Assembly: GCA_013286485.1 (NCBI GenBank)
Contig: JABDFN010000003.1
Location: 1-50,550, forward strand
DNA: 50,550 nucleotides
Direction: 5' to 3'
From: Bacteroidota bacterium
GTDB taxonomy: Bacteria > Bacteroidota > Bacteroidia > Chitinophagales > Chitinophagaceae
The notes under the pieces are model-generated. The model did no database searches, had not been told where the DNA came from, and was given only the letters and a program-made list of their open reading frames with translations. Below, piece by piece: positions 1 through 8,274 of the stretch. Within the stretch, counting starts at the first letter, position 1. Each line of letters opens with the position of its first letter. The position numbers were made by a program, and so were the translations under genes.

Positions 1-857
1 TCACCGCCATAGGTAGCATCATTAAATAAAGGATGCCCTGTATACTTCATATGTACACGTATCTGGTGTGTGCGTCCGGTTTCGAGTTTGAGTTCAAGTA
101 GTGTAACATAATTAAAACGTTCCAGTACTTTGTAGTGAGTAATAGCTTCCTTGCCGTAATTACCATCAGGATATGCGTCCATTATTTTTCTATAGCGAAG
201 GTTTCGGCCAACATGAGCTTTTATTGTTCCTTCATTGGCTTCCATATCTCCCCAAACTAATGCAATATAGCGGCGATGCACTGTATGTTTCTTAAACTGG
301 GCAGCAAGATCTGTCATAGCAGGTGATGTCTTCGCAATCACTACCAGGCCTGTTGTGTCTTTATCTATGCGGTGTACCAGCCCAACACGCTGCAAAGAAT
401 CAGTATCTATCTTTTCCTGTTGCAAGTAATATGCCAGCCCGTTTACCAATGTGCCGGTATAATTGCCACAACCCGGATGCACCACCATACCAGCCCGTTT
501 ATTAACAATCAAAATTGTGTCATCTTCATATACAATATCCAGCGGCAGGTTTTCGGGAATTACTTCTCCTAATTCTGCTTTTCGCGTTTCATATACTATT
601 ATTTCGTCACCGGGTTTTATTTTATAGTTTGATTTTACGATAGCATTGTTGACTATAATAAAACCTTCTTCAAGCGCTTGCTGTATTTTATTTCTTGTAG
701 CACCTTCGAGTGATATCATCAGGTACTTATCTATTCGCAGCGGATCTTGTTTGCGAGGAATGGTAATACGTGTTCTTTCTACCGGCTCGGCAGTATTGGT
801 TTCCTGTTCCGGTTCGTCGTCGTCCCAAATTTCTTCTATATCTTTTTCTTCTGCCAT
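1..857 (-). CDS. rluD: RluD-type 23S rRNA pseudouridine synthase (C-terminus cut by window edge)
   Basis: This enzyme would isomerise uridines to pseudouridine in 23S rRNA. The frame opens at the ATG on the complement of 855-857 and runs off the left edge, so about 285 residues are visible. After an acidic N-terminal tail comes an S4 RNA-binding domain (roughly residues 35-85, RIDKYL... GDEI). The RluA/RluD catalytic block follows, HRIDKDTTGLVVIAKT near residues 155-170, with the catalytic Asp in HRID. Further on is the RTHQIRVH block near the edge. It starts 5 bases after the stop of the upstream membrane-thioredoxin gene, so the two are probably cotranscribed. Family is clear; RluD rather than RluC or RluA is inferred from the S4 domain and acidic N-terminus. 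Confidence 0.93.
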   Translation of the reverse strand, partial: MAEEKDIEEIWDDDEPEQETNTAEPVERTRITIPRKQDPLRIDKYLMISLEGATRNKIQQALEEGFIIVNNAIVKSNYKIKPGDEIIVYETRKAELGEVIPENLPLDIVYEDDTILIVNKRAGMVVHPGCGNYTGTLVNGLAYYLQQEKIDTDSLQRVGLVHRIDKDTTGLVVIAKTSPAMTDLAAQFKKHTVHRRYIALVWGDMEANEGTIKAHVGRNLRYRKIMDAYPDGNYGKEAITHYKVLERFNYVTLLELKLETGRTHQIRVHMKYTGHPLFNDATYGG

Positions 858-862
858 TTTTA

Positions 863-1900
863 TTATTTCAACCAGGTTTCTATTTCTTTAGGGTCGAGTT
901 GATAATAACTTGATTTTCGCTCTATAACACTATTATTGACCCAGTATATTGCAGGGACACCAAAGTGCGTATCTGCCTGCGGGTGATGTGTGTAGTTAAT
1001 AAATACCTGAGTATTTGTAAATAACATATGCGGTATAGCCTCTGCATGCGATCTTTTAAAGAATTCAGCCTGTTGGCTGGGGTGCCCAGCTAAGACAAGG
1101 TATATGGGTATACCAGGGTTTTTACCCTGAATTGTTTGCAGCAGGTATGCAGCCTTTTGACAATGGGGGCAGGTAAGGCTCATAAATGCAATAATGTGTT
1201 TGCCTTTCCGTAATTCTTTAAATGGGGCAGGGGAGGTATTGTATAAGGGGTTGAGATCTATTGTTTCGTTTAGAACTGTAGCCGGTAAAATATCATCATT
1301 GAGCGGAGCTACAATGAATGGACCGCATATTGATAGCAACAGGACAACTAAAGACGACCACATATCTATTTTATGCGGCTTGCCGGGTAATAAGTACATT
1401 AACAGACAAGCTGCAATAATGATGAGCACATTTTTCCATATTGCCATTAGGGGTGTCATTTCAATTTTGTTCCCAAAGCAACCACAATCCCCAGAATTGC
1501 CGTGAACTATCAATATGTATAGCAAATAAACAATAAAAACCGATAGCATGATAATAACTAAAGGGTAGGTGAATTTGCGCAGGTATAAACGGAACAGGAG
1601 CATTAATCCCAATACTAATTCCATTCCAATAACGAGGCGTGCGGCTATTCCTGCCAATACCATGCTATTGAAACCAAGGTCTAAAAATTTCCATCTAAAG
1701 CTGTCGAATGCATTAAAATCGAGCGTAAAAGCATTTATGAAAAAGTTATCCTTTGTACTAAAAACACTTTTATGAAAATCGAAGCCCTGGAATAGTTTAC
1801 TGTATGGAGAATAAAGGAAGATGGCTGTTATTCCCAGCCATAATAAAAAAGCAATGAATTGTTTTAAGAAATAGAGTGCCTTAGTTTCGGTCTGCGACAT
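863..1900 (-). CDS. MauE/DoxX-like membrane protein fused to a thioredoxin-like domain
   Basis: The 345-residue protein has an N-terminal membrane part with helices near 12-30, 80-103, 112-132, 152-170 and 180-198. It contains a GDCGCFG motif (Cys139, Cys141) typical of MauE/DoxX-type redox membrane proteins. The C-terminal third, about residues 225-345, looks like a periplasmic thioredoxin fold, with the redox motif CPHC at 244-247 and a later GVPAIYWV segment carrying the expected cis-proline region. The likely role is disulfide or electron transfer across the inner membrane (inference). Both redox pairs are intact. It lies between a small Cys-containing lipoprotein gene 58 bases upstream and rluD 5 bases downstream. 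Confidence 0.8.
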   Translation of the reverse strand: MSQTETKALYFLKQFIAFLLWLGITAIFLYSPYSKLFQGFDFHKSVFSTKDNFFINAFTLDFNAFDSFRWKFLDLGFNSMVLAGIAARLVIGMELVLGLMLLFRLYLRKFTYPLVIIMLSVFIVYLLYILIVHGNSGDCGCFGNKIEMTPLMAIWKNVLIIIAACLLMYLLPGKPHKIDMWSSLVVLLLSICGPFIVAPLNDDILPATVLNETIDLNPLYNTSPAPFKELRKGKHIIAFMSLTCPHCQKAAYLLQTIQGKNPGIPIYLVLAGHPSQQAEFFKRSHAEAIPHMLFTNTQVFINYTHHPQADTHFGVPAIYWVNNSVIERKSSYYQLDPKEIETWLK

Positions 1901-1958
1901 AGATATAAATAGCGTTCAAAAATAGGCTATTTAATTATAAGGAATTGAATACAAAAGG

Positions 1959-2207
1959 TTAATACAGGTCGCAATTTTCAACGGTATGTATACCGTTATT
2001 ATCAAAGGTTTTGGAATTGGACTGGCAACTGCTTTTAGCACTACTTTTTGTGTCTTTTATATCATAGGTTTTAATCACAGTATCCGGCAAACCCGGTTGC
2101 CCTGTATAAGATATATAACACTGGCAGGTATAATTACGCACGCAGGAACTGATACCGATCATACATATAAACATAACTATAAGCCATAGAGCGGGGCGCA
2201 ATTTCAT
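1959..2207 (-). CDS. small cysteine-containing lipoprotein, unknown function
   Basis: This 82-residue protein has a basic start, a hydrophobic stretch and a lipobox ending ISSC near residue 22, so it should be a lipid-anchored envelope protein. The mature part contains four further cysteines (a CxC pair, one in SSC and one near the C-terminus), which could form disulfides. No family is recognised. It sits 58 bases upstream of the membrane-thioredoxin gene on the same strand, so it may be a partner or substrate of that redox protein (inference). Its start is about 130 bases from the divergent DUF58 gene. Confidence 0.65.
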   Translation of the reverse strand: MKLRPALWLIVMFICMIGISSCVRNYTCQCYISYTGQPGLPDTVIKTYDIKDTKSSAKSSCQSNSKTFDNNGIHTVENCDLY

Positions 2208-2297
2208 GTATTACTATCTATTTAACGGTTGAAGATAGTAGTAAATTTTTAAAACAACAAACACCATTGGAGGAAAGTTGTTGTGATAAATTTTACA

Positions 2298-2326
2298 TTG
2301 CCTTATAATAATGATAGATAGCTTTG
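2298..2326 (+). promoter_or_regulatory. Bacteroidota-type promoter of the DUF58 gene
   Basis: TTG at 2298-2300 and TAGCTTTG at 2319-2326 fit the Bacteroidota -33 / -7 pattern (TTG, about 18 bases, TAnnTTTG). The predicted start of transcription is only about 10 bases before the ATG at 2342. Confidence 0.6.
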
Positions 2327-2341
2327 GTTTAACTTTACCTA

Positions 2342-3244
2342 ATGCAGCTTGAGAAACCGCTTACAGACAACCTGGAACTTATAGCCAAACAGGTGGTAGA
2401 AGGCTTTATAATAGGTCTGCATAAGAGCCCATTTCATGGTTTTTCGGTTGAATTTGCCGAGCATAGGCTATATAATGCCGGGGATCCACTAAGGCATATA
2501 GACTGGAGGGTATATGGGCGCACAGACAAACTTTTTGTAAAACGATTTGAAGAGGAGACGAATCTTAGGTGCTGCCTGGTACTGGATACGTCGAGCTCTA
2601 TGCAGTTTCCGAAAGACGATAACAGGATAAGTAAACAACAGTTTTCCTGTGTAGCTGCAGCCAGCCTGTTGCAGCTACTGAAACGACAACTGGATGCGGC
2701 TTCCCTTGCCCTGTTTGATGAAACCGTGTACTATTCTTCCCAATGCCGCTCCGTTTTGTCTCATTATCGTATGCTTACCCATGAGCTGCAAAAAGCATTG
2801 AATCATACAGCTTTGAATAAGAGAACGAATGCTGTTGCGGCTTTGCACCAAATAGCTGAACAAATGCATAAACGCTCCTTGGTAGTGATATTCAGCGATA
2901 TGCTCGATGATGCTGAGAATGTGGAAGAACTTTTTTCTGCGCTTCAGCATTTAAGGTATAATAAACATGAGGTAGTGCTTTTTCATATTGTTGACGGAAA
3001 GCAGGAAATGGAATTTGAATTTGAGAACCGTCCTTATGAATTTATTGATATGGAAACGAATGAACACATTAAGCTACAGCCACAAAATATTAAAAATCAA
3101 TATATTAATAAAATGAGCGCATTTAGAAAAATGGTGGAAAACCGCTGCCATCAATACCGGATTGACTGTGTGGAAGTGAACCTGGAAGAGCCTGTGGATA
3201 AGGTTCTATACACTTTCCTGGCAAAGAGAAATAATATGCATTAA
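2342..3244 (+). CDS. DUF58 domain protein (von Willebrand A-like)
   Basis: The 300-residue protein has the DUF58 hallmark GDPLRHIDWRVYGRTDKLFVK at about residues 47-67, followed by a VWA-like core that starts with the metal-site motif DTSSSM at 82-87. A later SDM segment lies around residue 182. Family members usually sit beside a MoxR AAA ATPase and act with it, perhaps as chaperones for envelope or metalloprotein assembly. No moxR gene is adjacent here, so its ATPase must be encoded elsewhere. A promoter immediately upstream and a gap of 118 bases to the DUF177 gene suggest it is transcribed alone. No transmembrane segment is seen, so it is probably cytoplasmic. Confidence 0.88.
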   Translation: MQLEKPLTDNLELIAKQVVEGFIIGLHKSPFHGFSVEFAEHRLYNAGDPLRHIDWRVYGRTDKLFVKRFEEETNLRCCLVLDTSSSMQFPKDDNRISKQQFSCVAAASLLQLLKRQLDAASLALFDETVYYSSQCRSVLSHYRMLTHELQKALNHTALNKRTNAVAALHQIAEQMHKRSLVVIFSDMLDDAENVEELFSALQHLRYNKHEVVLFHIVDGKQEMEFEFENRPYEFIDMETNEHIKLQPQNIKNQYINKMSAFRKMVENRCHQYRIDCVEVNLEEPVDKVLYTFLAKRNNMH

Positions 3245-3259
3245 ATCAGATTTTTTTTC

Positions 3260-3267
3260 TACCTTTG
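3260..3267 (+). promoter_or_regulatory. -7 box upstream of the DUF177-rpmF-plsX operon
   Basis: TACCTTTG matches TAnnTTTG exactly. No convincing -33 TTTG is seen at the right distance. It would give a leader of about 90 bases before the ATG at 3363. Confidence 0.5.
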
Positions 3268-3362
3268 CAACCCGTTTTGGGGTAACATATATAGTTTTGA
3301 AGCTCTTTATTATACTGAGATATATAATTTAGTTACAATCTGAATAACCGCTATATAAACTG

Positions 3363-3920
3363 ATGAAGCACAACAGGGAATATGAAATTGCCTGGCAGGG
3401 ACTAAAACCCGGGGTGCATACTTACCAGTATGATATAGAAGGCAGATTTATGAAGGAAAAAGATGCGCCTGCTGACCATACAAACTGGGATGTGTGCGTA
3501 ACGCTGGATTTTGATAAAAAAAACAGTTTTTTTCTTTTGCATTTTGATGTAGACGGGAGTGTAACTGTACCCTGTGACAGATGTGGGGATGACTTTAGAA
3601 TGCAGCTTTGGGATGAATTTGACCTCGTAATAAAGCTGACGGGGGATGGTGAAAAAGAGAAAGATGAGGATGATGTGGTATTTATACCCCGAAGTGAAAC
3701 AGTTATAGATATTAGCAGATGGATATATGAATTCATTATGCTGAGTGTACCGCTACAACGGGTACACCCTAATAAACCCAACGGAACACCCGGGTGTAAT
3801 GCCCAGGCGCTGAAATTGCTAAACAAGCTGTCAGAACCCCCGGAAAGCTCTAAAAAAGCTATATGGAAAGGGTTGGAAGCATTAAAAGATAAAACAAGTA
3901 ATAAACGTAAATTAAAATAA
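3363..3920 (+). CDS. DUF177 (YceD-family) protein
   Basis: This 185-residue protein belongs to the DUF177/YceD family, which is almost always encoded directly before the L32 gene, as here: its stop is followed by one base and then the rpmF ATG. The family pair CDRC is at about residues 70-73, after the stretch [14 protein letters not shown], followed by an acidic segment and a segment ending VPLQRVHP. YceD-type proteins have been linked to 23S rRNA accumulation in other bacteria, but the exact biochemical role is unclear. The C-terminus is basic, unlike the acidic middle. Its position as first gene of a ribosome and fatty-acid operon is conserved widely. Confidence 0.85.
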   Translation: MKHNREYEIAWQGLKPGVHTYQYDIEGRFMKEKDAPADHTNWDVCVTLDFDKKNSFFLLHFDVDGSVTVPCDRCGDDFRMQLWDEFDLVIKLTGDGEKEKDEDDVVFIPRSETVIDISRWIYEFIMLSVPLQRVHPNKPNGTPGCNAQALKLLNKLSEPPESSKKAIWKGLEALKDKTSNKRKLK

Positions 3921-3921
3921 A

Positions 3922-4128
3922 ATGCCTAATCCAAAACGACGTCACTCACAACAGCGCGGTGCTAAACGCCGCACGCACTATAAAGCAGAGGCTGCTACCT
4001 GGAGCACAGATACAACTACAGGAGAGACCCATTTGCGCCATCGTGCACACTGGGTAGAGGACAAGCTGTATTATCGCGGTAAAGTAGTGGTGGACAATAC
4101 ACCTGCAATAGAAGCTGAAAAAAAATAA
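3922..4128 (+). CDS. rpmF: 50S ribosomal protein L32
   Basis: The 68-residue protein begins [22 protein letters not shown], the L32 signature, and continues with a [11 protein letters not shown] segment and YYRGKVVV. It contains no cysteine at all, so the zinc-binding Cys4 ribbon of zinc-type L32 is absent. This is the zinc-independent (C-minus) form, as in related Bacteroidota. It is slightly longer than usual because of an acidic-basic tail, EAEKK. The gene lies one base after the DUF177 stop and 18 bases before plsX, so all three should be one transcript. Confidence 0.95.
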   Translation: MPNPKRRHSQQRGAKRRTHYKAEAATWSTDTTTGETHLRHRAHWVEDKLYYRGKVVVDNTPAIEAEKK

Positions 4129-4146
4129 TAAAGCTATTTTTCATTC

Positions 4147-5103
4147 ATGAAATTAGGGCTTGACATTATGGGCGGTGACTATGCTCCCGCAGAAGCTATA
4201 AAAGGCGTTAGTTTGTTTTTTGAAGAAACTAACGACGCATCTATTCATTTATTGCTAATAGGCAATGGGGCTATGGCGGCCCCTTATATGCCATTATTGG
4301 AACCCTATAAGAGCCGTTATACCTGGATAGAAGCACCAGATATAATAGACATGCATGAGCACCCTACCAAAGCATTTAAAGACAAGCCCAATTCTAGTAT
4401 ATCAGTAGGTTTTGGTTTATTGCATTTGAATAAGGCTGATGCTTTTATAAGCGTAGGTAATTCAGGTGCTGTTATGGTAGGCGCTATGTATAGTGTAAAA
4501 ACCATAGAGGGCATTTTAAGACCTACTGTTGTATCCCCAGTACCTCGCATTGATGGCAGCTTTAACCTGCTGCTGGATGTGGGTATTAACGCAGATTGTA
4601 AACCAGAACACCTGGTACAGTTTGCACAATTGGGTTCGTTGTACGCAAAACACGTATACGGAATAGATAAGCCAGCCGTGGGCCTTTTGAATATAGGTGA
4701 AGAAGAAGGCAAGGGTAATTTGCTAGCACAGGCTACGTACCCTTTACTAAAAGAGGATACAGGTATTCATTTTGCAGGCAATGTAGAAGGAAGGGACATT
4801 TTTCTTGATAAGGCCAATGTGATCGTATGTGAAGGTTTTGTAGGCAATGTGATACTAAAACTTGCAGAGTCTATGTATCACTTATTTAAAGAAGAACGTA
4901 AAGTATCTGATACATTCCTTGATCAGTTCAACTATGAAGTATATGGCGGGCTTCCGGTTTTAGGCTTGAATAAACCTGTGATGATCGGACATGGTATATC
5001 GAGCGCTAACGCTTTTAAGAATATCATCAGGGCAACCGGGAAAATGGTAAGTTCAAATGTAATAGATGCTTTTAAAAAGCATTTCTCACCTGCAGTAGCC
5101 TAA
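4147..5103 (+). CDS. plsX: phosphate acyltransferase PlsX
   Basis: PlsX makes acyl-phosphate from acyl-ACP for phospholipid synthesis and works as a peripheral membrane enzyme. The 318-residue product starts MKLGLDIMGGDYAP, the conserved N-terminal DxMGGD block, and contains the later family blocks SVGNSGAVM, LLDVGIN, GLLNIGEEEGKGN and FVGNVILKLAE. Length is normal. The usual downstream neighbour fabH is missing. Instead the next gene runs on the opposite strand, with one base between the two stop codons. Confidence 0.96.
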   Translation: MKLGLDIMGGDYAPAEAIKGVSLFFEETNDASIHLLLIGNGAMAAPYMPLLEPYKSRYTWIEAPDIIDMHEHPTKAFKDKPNSSISVGFGLLHLNKADAFISVGNSGAVMVGAMYSVKTIEGILRPTVVSPVPRIDGSFNLLLDVGINADCKPEHLVQFAQLGSLYAKHVYGIDKPAVGLLNIGEEEGKGNLLAQATYPLLKEDTGIHFAGNVEGRDIFLDKANVIVCEGFVGNVILKLAESMYHLFKEERKVSDTFLDQFNYEVYGGLPVLGLNKPVMIGHGISSANAFKNIIRATGKMVSSNVIDAFKKHFSPAVA

Positions 5104-5104
5104 T

Positions 5105-5791
5105 TTATCTTGTTACTCCTTTTGCTGTAAGAATGCTGTCAAGAAGCATAGACGGCGTAATGCCCGGTATAGGATCGCTGTAACTATATTCTGCAGTGGT
5201 ATTTTTTTTCATATCAATCAGCCATATGGTAGGTATATACGAGTCATTCTCGTCTTCCGTTGTAATGCCCATTAACGCGATCTTGTCATCAGTGATCCAT
5301 GAAGCGTGTGAAATAAAACATGGTGATCCGCAAAAAAATATACGATAGCGTTTTTTCGTTTTTACATCTATCATCGCTACTTCCTGTTCTTCTTCTTTTC
5401 TTATATAGCGCAATTTGCCACGTTTGTCGGCGTGAATAACCAGTGCATTACTAAATGGGTCTATGAATTTTTCAGAGTCTATCCGGTAAACAAAAAAGCG
5501 TTCGTATTTTTTAAAATAGTCCTTTTGTAGTTTTGCAAGTGTATAAATAAAATCATTGCTATATTGACTTATATAACTAAAACTATCGAGCGAAAAGGCA
5601 TTGTCTTTGTGCTTATATATTCTTTGCCAATCAGCGTATAATATTGGTTGCTCTTTGAATCGTATAAAAATGCTGTCGGAGGCTAACTTCTTTTTGTCTG
5701 TGTCCGTACTACTCCAGCCGTATCTATTGCATGCATGCAGCAATAGCACAGGAAATAATAAAATAAGATGCCATACACGCGGGCGGACCAT
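5105..5791 (-). CDS. putative lipoprotein, unknown function
   Basis: This 228-residue protein has a short basic start, a hydrophobic core and a lipobox LLHAC at about residues 17-21, so it should be membrane anchored by lipid. The mature part is rich in charged and aromatic residues and includes an RRYRIFFCGSPC-like region and a segment reading WLIDMKKN. These resemble the strands of a beta-propeller or immunity-type lipoprotein, but no family is recognised. It is convergent with plsX, one base apart, and divergent from the alkyltransferase gene. Confidence 0.65.
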   Translation of the reverse strand: MVRPRVWHLILLFPVLLLHACNRYGWSSTDTDKKKLASDSIFIRFKEQPILYADWQRIYKHKDNAFSLDSFSYISQYSNDFIYTLAKLQKDYFKKYERFFVYRIDSEKFIDPFSNALVIHADKRGKLRYIRKEEEQEVAMIDVKTKKRYRIFFCGSPCFISHASWITDDKIALMGITTEDENDSYIPTIWLIDMKKNTTAEYSYSDPIPGITPSMLLDSILTAKGVTR

Positions 5792-5886
5792 ATATATTGC
5801 TGTTGGCTTTTCACAAGATAATAATGTTATTTTGGAAAAAAGATGATATTTGGGAGAGATATCTATGCATAGCTAACCAGATATTA

Positions 5887-6447
5887 ATGAACGAATTATT
5901 TTCAGAATTTGTAATGATCTATACAACATATATTGAAACTCCAATAGGATTAATGCTGGCCGGTGCAACCAGTGAAGGCATATGTCTTTTTGATTTTGAA
6001 CACAGGCATATGATGAGCAGTATTCAAAAACGTTTATGTGATGGGTTGGAAACTACTACGACAGAAGGTGAACATTGGCACTTTGCGACATTACGTGCCC
6101 AGGCAATAGAATATTTTAATGGTACAAGAAAAACTTTTGATCTTCCACTGCATCTTGTAGGTACAGACTTTCAAAAGCGGGTTTGGGAGGCATTGCTTCA
6201 AATACCTTATGCAGAGACGCGCTCTTATAAACAACAATCCATTGCATTAGGGAATGAAAAAGCGATAAGAGCTGTGGCAGGCGCCAATGGAGAGAATGGT
6301 ATTGCTATTATTGTTCCATGTCATAGAGTAATTGGTGAGAATGGCAGTCTTACGGGTTATGGGGGTGGTCTGTGGCGCAAAAAATGGCTATTGGAACATG
6401 AGATAAAACATTCTGGCAAGACCAGCCAATTGAGCATTTTTGAATAG
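5887..6447 (+). CDS. ogt: methylated-DNA--protein-cysteine S-methyltransferase
   Basis: This suicide repair enzyme transfers methyl groups from O6-methylguanine to its own cysteine. The active-site block PCHRVIG is present, followed by LTGYGGGLWRKKWLLEHE, and the DNA-recognition helix region GTDFQKRVWEALLQIPYAETRSY precedes it. The frame is open further upstream to 5797, but that segment (FWKKDDIWERY...) is unlike the family. The ATG at 5887 or the one at 5914 (MIYTTYIETPIG) is more likely, giving 187 or 178 residues, the usual size. The C-terminus ends SIFE. No Ada-type regulatory domain is present. Confidence 0.92.
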   Translation: MNELFSEFVMIYTTYIETPIGLMLAGATSEGICLFDFEHRHMMSSIQKRLCDGLETTTTEGEHWHFATLRAQAIEYFNGTRKTFDLPLHLVGTDFQKRVWEALLQIPYAETRSYKQQSIALGNEKAIRAVAGANGENGIAIIVPCHRVIGENGSLTGYGGGLWRKKWLLEHEIKHSGKTSQLSIFE

Positions 6448-6523
6448 TGCTACTTTAACATATCATATCTCCAAATTGTACAAAAGCATGACACTATATA
6501 AGCATCATCTTTATTATATTTCT

Positions 6524-6531
6524 TAACTTTG
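6524..6531 (+). promoter_or_regulatory. -7 box of rnpB
   Basis: TAACTTTG is an exact TAnnTTTG box that ends just before the first paired bases of RNase P RNA. Transcription would start near 6535, inside or at the edge of helix P1. No good -33 TTTG is seen at the expected distance. Confidence 0.55.
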
Positions 6532-6532
6532 T

Positions 6533-6914
6533 AGCGACTACAGGTCGGGTTATCGCCTTGTTTCTACATGGAGGAAAGTCCGGGCAGCAAAGAGCATCGC
6601 ACCACCTAACGGGTGGGGTTCCGTTTACTCCGAACATTCGGAGCGGGATACAGACAGTGCCACAGAAAATAACCGTTTCTGCGTAAGCGGAAATAAGGGT
6701 GAAAAAGTAGGGTAAGAGCCTACAGCGTATAATGGAAACATGATACGGGGGTAAACCTTGCGAGCTGAAATGTCAAATAAGCAAACGTCTGAGGGTAGCT
6801 CGTCCGAGTTTGTGGGTTGACAGACAGAGGTGTTGTGAGAGCAGCATCCCAGATAAATGATAACTACCCGCGCAAAACGGGGAACAGAATCCGGCTTATA
6901 GGCTTGTGGTTGTT
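6533..6914 (+). ncRNA. rnpB: RNase P RNA, bacterial class A
   Basis: The catalytic RNA that trims tRNA 5' ends. Helix P1 is visible: AGCGACUACAGG (6533-6544) pairs with CUUGUGGUUGUU (6903-6914), with G-U wobbles. The universal P4 strand GAGGAAAGUCCGGGC (6572-6586) is present, and its partner block ACAGAAUCCGGCUUAUAG lies just before the 3' side of P1. The P12-like hairpin with a GUAA loop and the GGGUAAGAGCC block (P10/P11 region) are also clear. The helix at 6628-6643, where P9 is expected, is the palindrome CUCCGAACAUUCGGAG, which shares its core with repeats elsewhere in the window. A strong terminator follows 13 bases later. Confidence 0.96.
6630..6641 (+). repeat. copy 1 of palindrome core CCGAACATTCGG, inside rnpB
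   Basis: The exact core CCGAACATTCGG forms the tip of a hairpin with arms CTCCGA and TCGGAG within RNase P RNA. Identical cores occur at 15194 (complement) and 29872, and a one-base variant at 28099. Confidence 0.85.
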
Positions 6915-6927
6915 TTGGTTAAATGAT

Positions 6928-6960
6928 GCGGGTACCGTTTTGTCGGTACCCGCTTTTTTA
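6928..6960 (+). terminator. rho-independent terminator of rnpB
   Basis: A perfect 10-base stem, GCGGGTACCG at 6928-6937 and CGGTACCCGC at 6944-6953, with a six-base loop, is followed by a run of six T. Confidence 0.95.
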
Positions 6961-7022
6961 TTTTCACATTTTTTATTTAAACCATGGCATAATAGTTATG
7001 TCTATTTGGTAAAAGTATAATT

Positions 7023-7319
7023 ATGAAAAAATTATTGAAATTTTTTGTTGTAGCATTTATTATGAGCTGCATATATGTTCCTGCTCATGCACAGCTAATA
7101 ATTAAAGTGCGACCTGAGCGTCCTCATTATGTAAGAGTAGCAGCACCCAGCCCCAGGCATGTGTGGGTTGATGAAGAGTGGGAGTGGCGTGATGGACGAT
7201 ATGAGTGGGCGGGTGGCCGTTGGGTAGAACCTGAGCACCCCGGAGCAGTATGGGTACCGGGACACTGGCGTCAAAGACCCGGAGGCTGGATATGGATAAG
7301 AGGACATTGGCGTTGGTAG
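7023..7319 (+). CDS. YXWGXW repeat-containing secreted protein
   Basis: The 98-residue product has a signal peptide (MKKLL... PAHAQ, cleavage near residue 24). The mature part is a basic, Trp-rich chain of short repeats such as WEWRDGRYEWAGGRW, VWVPGHWRQR and WIWIRGHWRW, the YXWGXW family pattern. Such proteins are exported and of unknown function; a small beta-rich envelope structure is likely. It sits between the rnpB terminator and its own hairpin terminator, so it is a single-gene transcript. Confidence 0.85.
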   Translation: MKKLLKFFVVAFIMSCIYVPAHAQLIIKVRPERPHYVRVAAPSPRHVWVDEEWEWRDGRYEWAGGRWVEPEHPGAVWVPGHWRQRPGGWIWIRGHWRW

Positions 7320-7332
7320 ACAAATGATTATA

Positions 7333-7366
7333 AAAATCCCCTTCCTAATAGCAGGGGATTTTTTAT
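7333..7366 (+). terminator. bidirectional hairpin terminator
   Basis: AAAATCCCC (7333-7341) and GGGGATTTT (7354-7362) form a 9-base stem with a 12-base loop, with T-rich sequence on the right and A-rich on the left. It can serve the YXWGXW gene and the convergent CvfB gene. Confidence 0.85.
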
Positions 7367-7440
7367 TTTAACGAGCTTTAGTGCCGATGAAGATACTTTA
7401 TATAGCTTTTCTGAAAGAAAAGGCTATCAAACGTTTATCG

Positions 7441-8274
7441 TTATGTTTGTAATAGTTTAATGCCTGTTTGCGTTAATTCTATTTTGCGCTCTTTATACAA
7501 ACTACCAATCGTCATTTTAAAGGTTTTTTTGCTGATGCCAAAGAAGCTGTAGATGTTTTCAGGTGCAGATTTATCATTATAGGGTAGATAGCCATTATTT
7601 TCTTCCAACAGTTGCAATATGCGGTCTCTTTCATTTTCCGCCTTTTTGTAACCCCGTTCGCCCAGAACAACATCTATTTTATTTTCAGGGAGTATTTTTT
7701 TTACAAAGCCTTTTACGTGTTCACCATATTGCAATTCCCTAAAAACTTCACTATGGTGTAATACGCCCATATGCTTATTATTAATAATTACTTTATAGCC
7801 AAGGTCTGTTTTCTGAAATACAACCATATCTACAGAATCCAATTCTTTTATAGTCAGTTCATCATTCTTAATGAACCGGCTAAATTTTTGAGTAGCAGCA
7901 ACACGTCCTGTTTGCTCATCTATATAGATCATTACCAGGTAAGACTCTCCCTCGAGCATTCTTTCGTCCTGCTGAGATAAAGGGACAAAAATATCTTTCA
8001 TCAAACCCCAGTCAAGAAATGCGCCCTGATTTGTAGTACTTACTACTTTCAGCATTACGATATCTCCAACTACGCCTAAAGGGCGTTGTGTAGTGGCTAT
8101 AAGCCTGCTTTCTGAATCATGGTAAATGAATACCTCCAGATCATCACCGTCCTTCAAACCCGGTGGTACGAAGCGGGTAGGAAGTAGTATTTCATCTTGC
8201 CCCCCATCGAGATAAAATCCAAAATCAACTTGCTTTATAACTTTAAGTGTGTTGTACTGTCCTACTTGAACCAT
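7441..8274 (-). CDS. CvfB-like S1 RNA-binding protein
   Basis: The 277-residue protein matches the CvfB layout: repeated S1-type OB folds (about residues 1-65, 66-130 with KVVSTTNQGAFLDWGLMKDIFVP, and 145-210 with GYKVIINNKHMGVLHHSEVF) followed by a C-terminal winged-helix-like domain containing FFGISKKTFKMTIGSLYKERKI. CvfB is an RNA-binding virulence regulator in Staphylococcus; here a general RNA-binding role is inferred. Its start codon overlaps the stop of the upstream secreted-protein gene by one base (TAATG), which suggests translational coupling. Confidence 0.85.
   Translation of the reverse strand: MVQVGQYNTLKVIKQVDFGFYLDGGQDEILLPTRFVPPGLKDGDDLEVFIYHDSESRLIATTQRPLGVVGDIVMLKVVSTTNQGAFLDWGLMKDIFVPLSQQDERMLEGESYLVMIYIDEQTGRVAATQKFSRFIKNDELTIKELDSVDMVVFQKTDLGYKVIINNKHMGVLHHSEVFRELQYGEHVKGFVKKILPENKIDVVLGERGYKKAENERDRILQLLEENNGYLPYNDKSAPENIYSFFGISKKTFKMTIGSLYKERKIELTQTGIKLLQT

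Noticed and set aside
5797-5886. An earlier start for the alkyltransferase
   Set aside because: The extra 30 residues are unlike the family and overlap the region just before the divergent lipoprotein gene.
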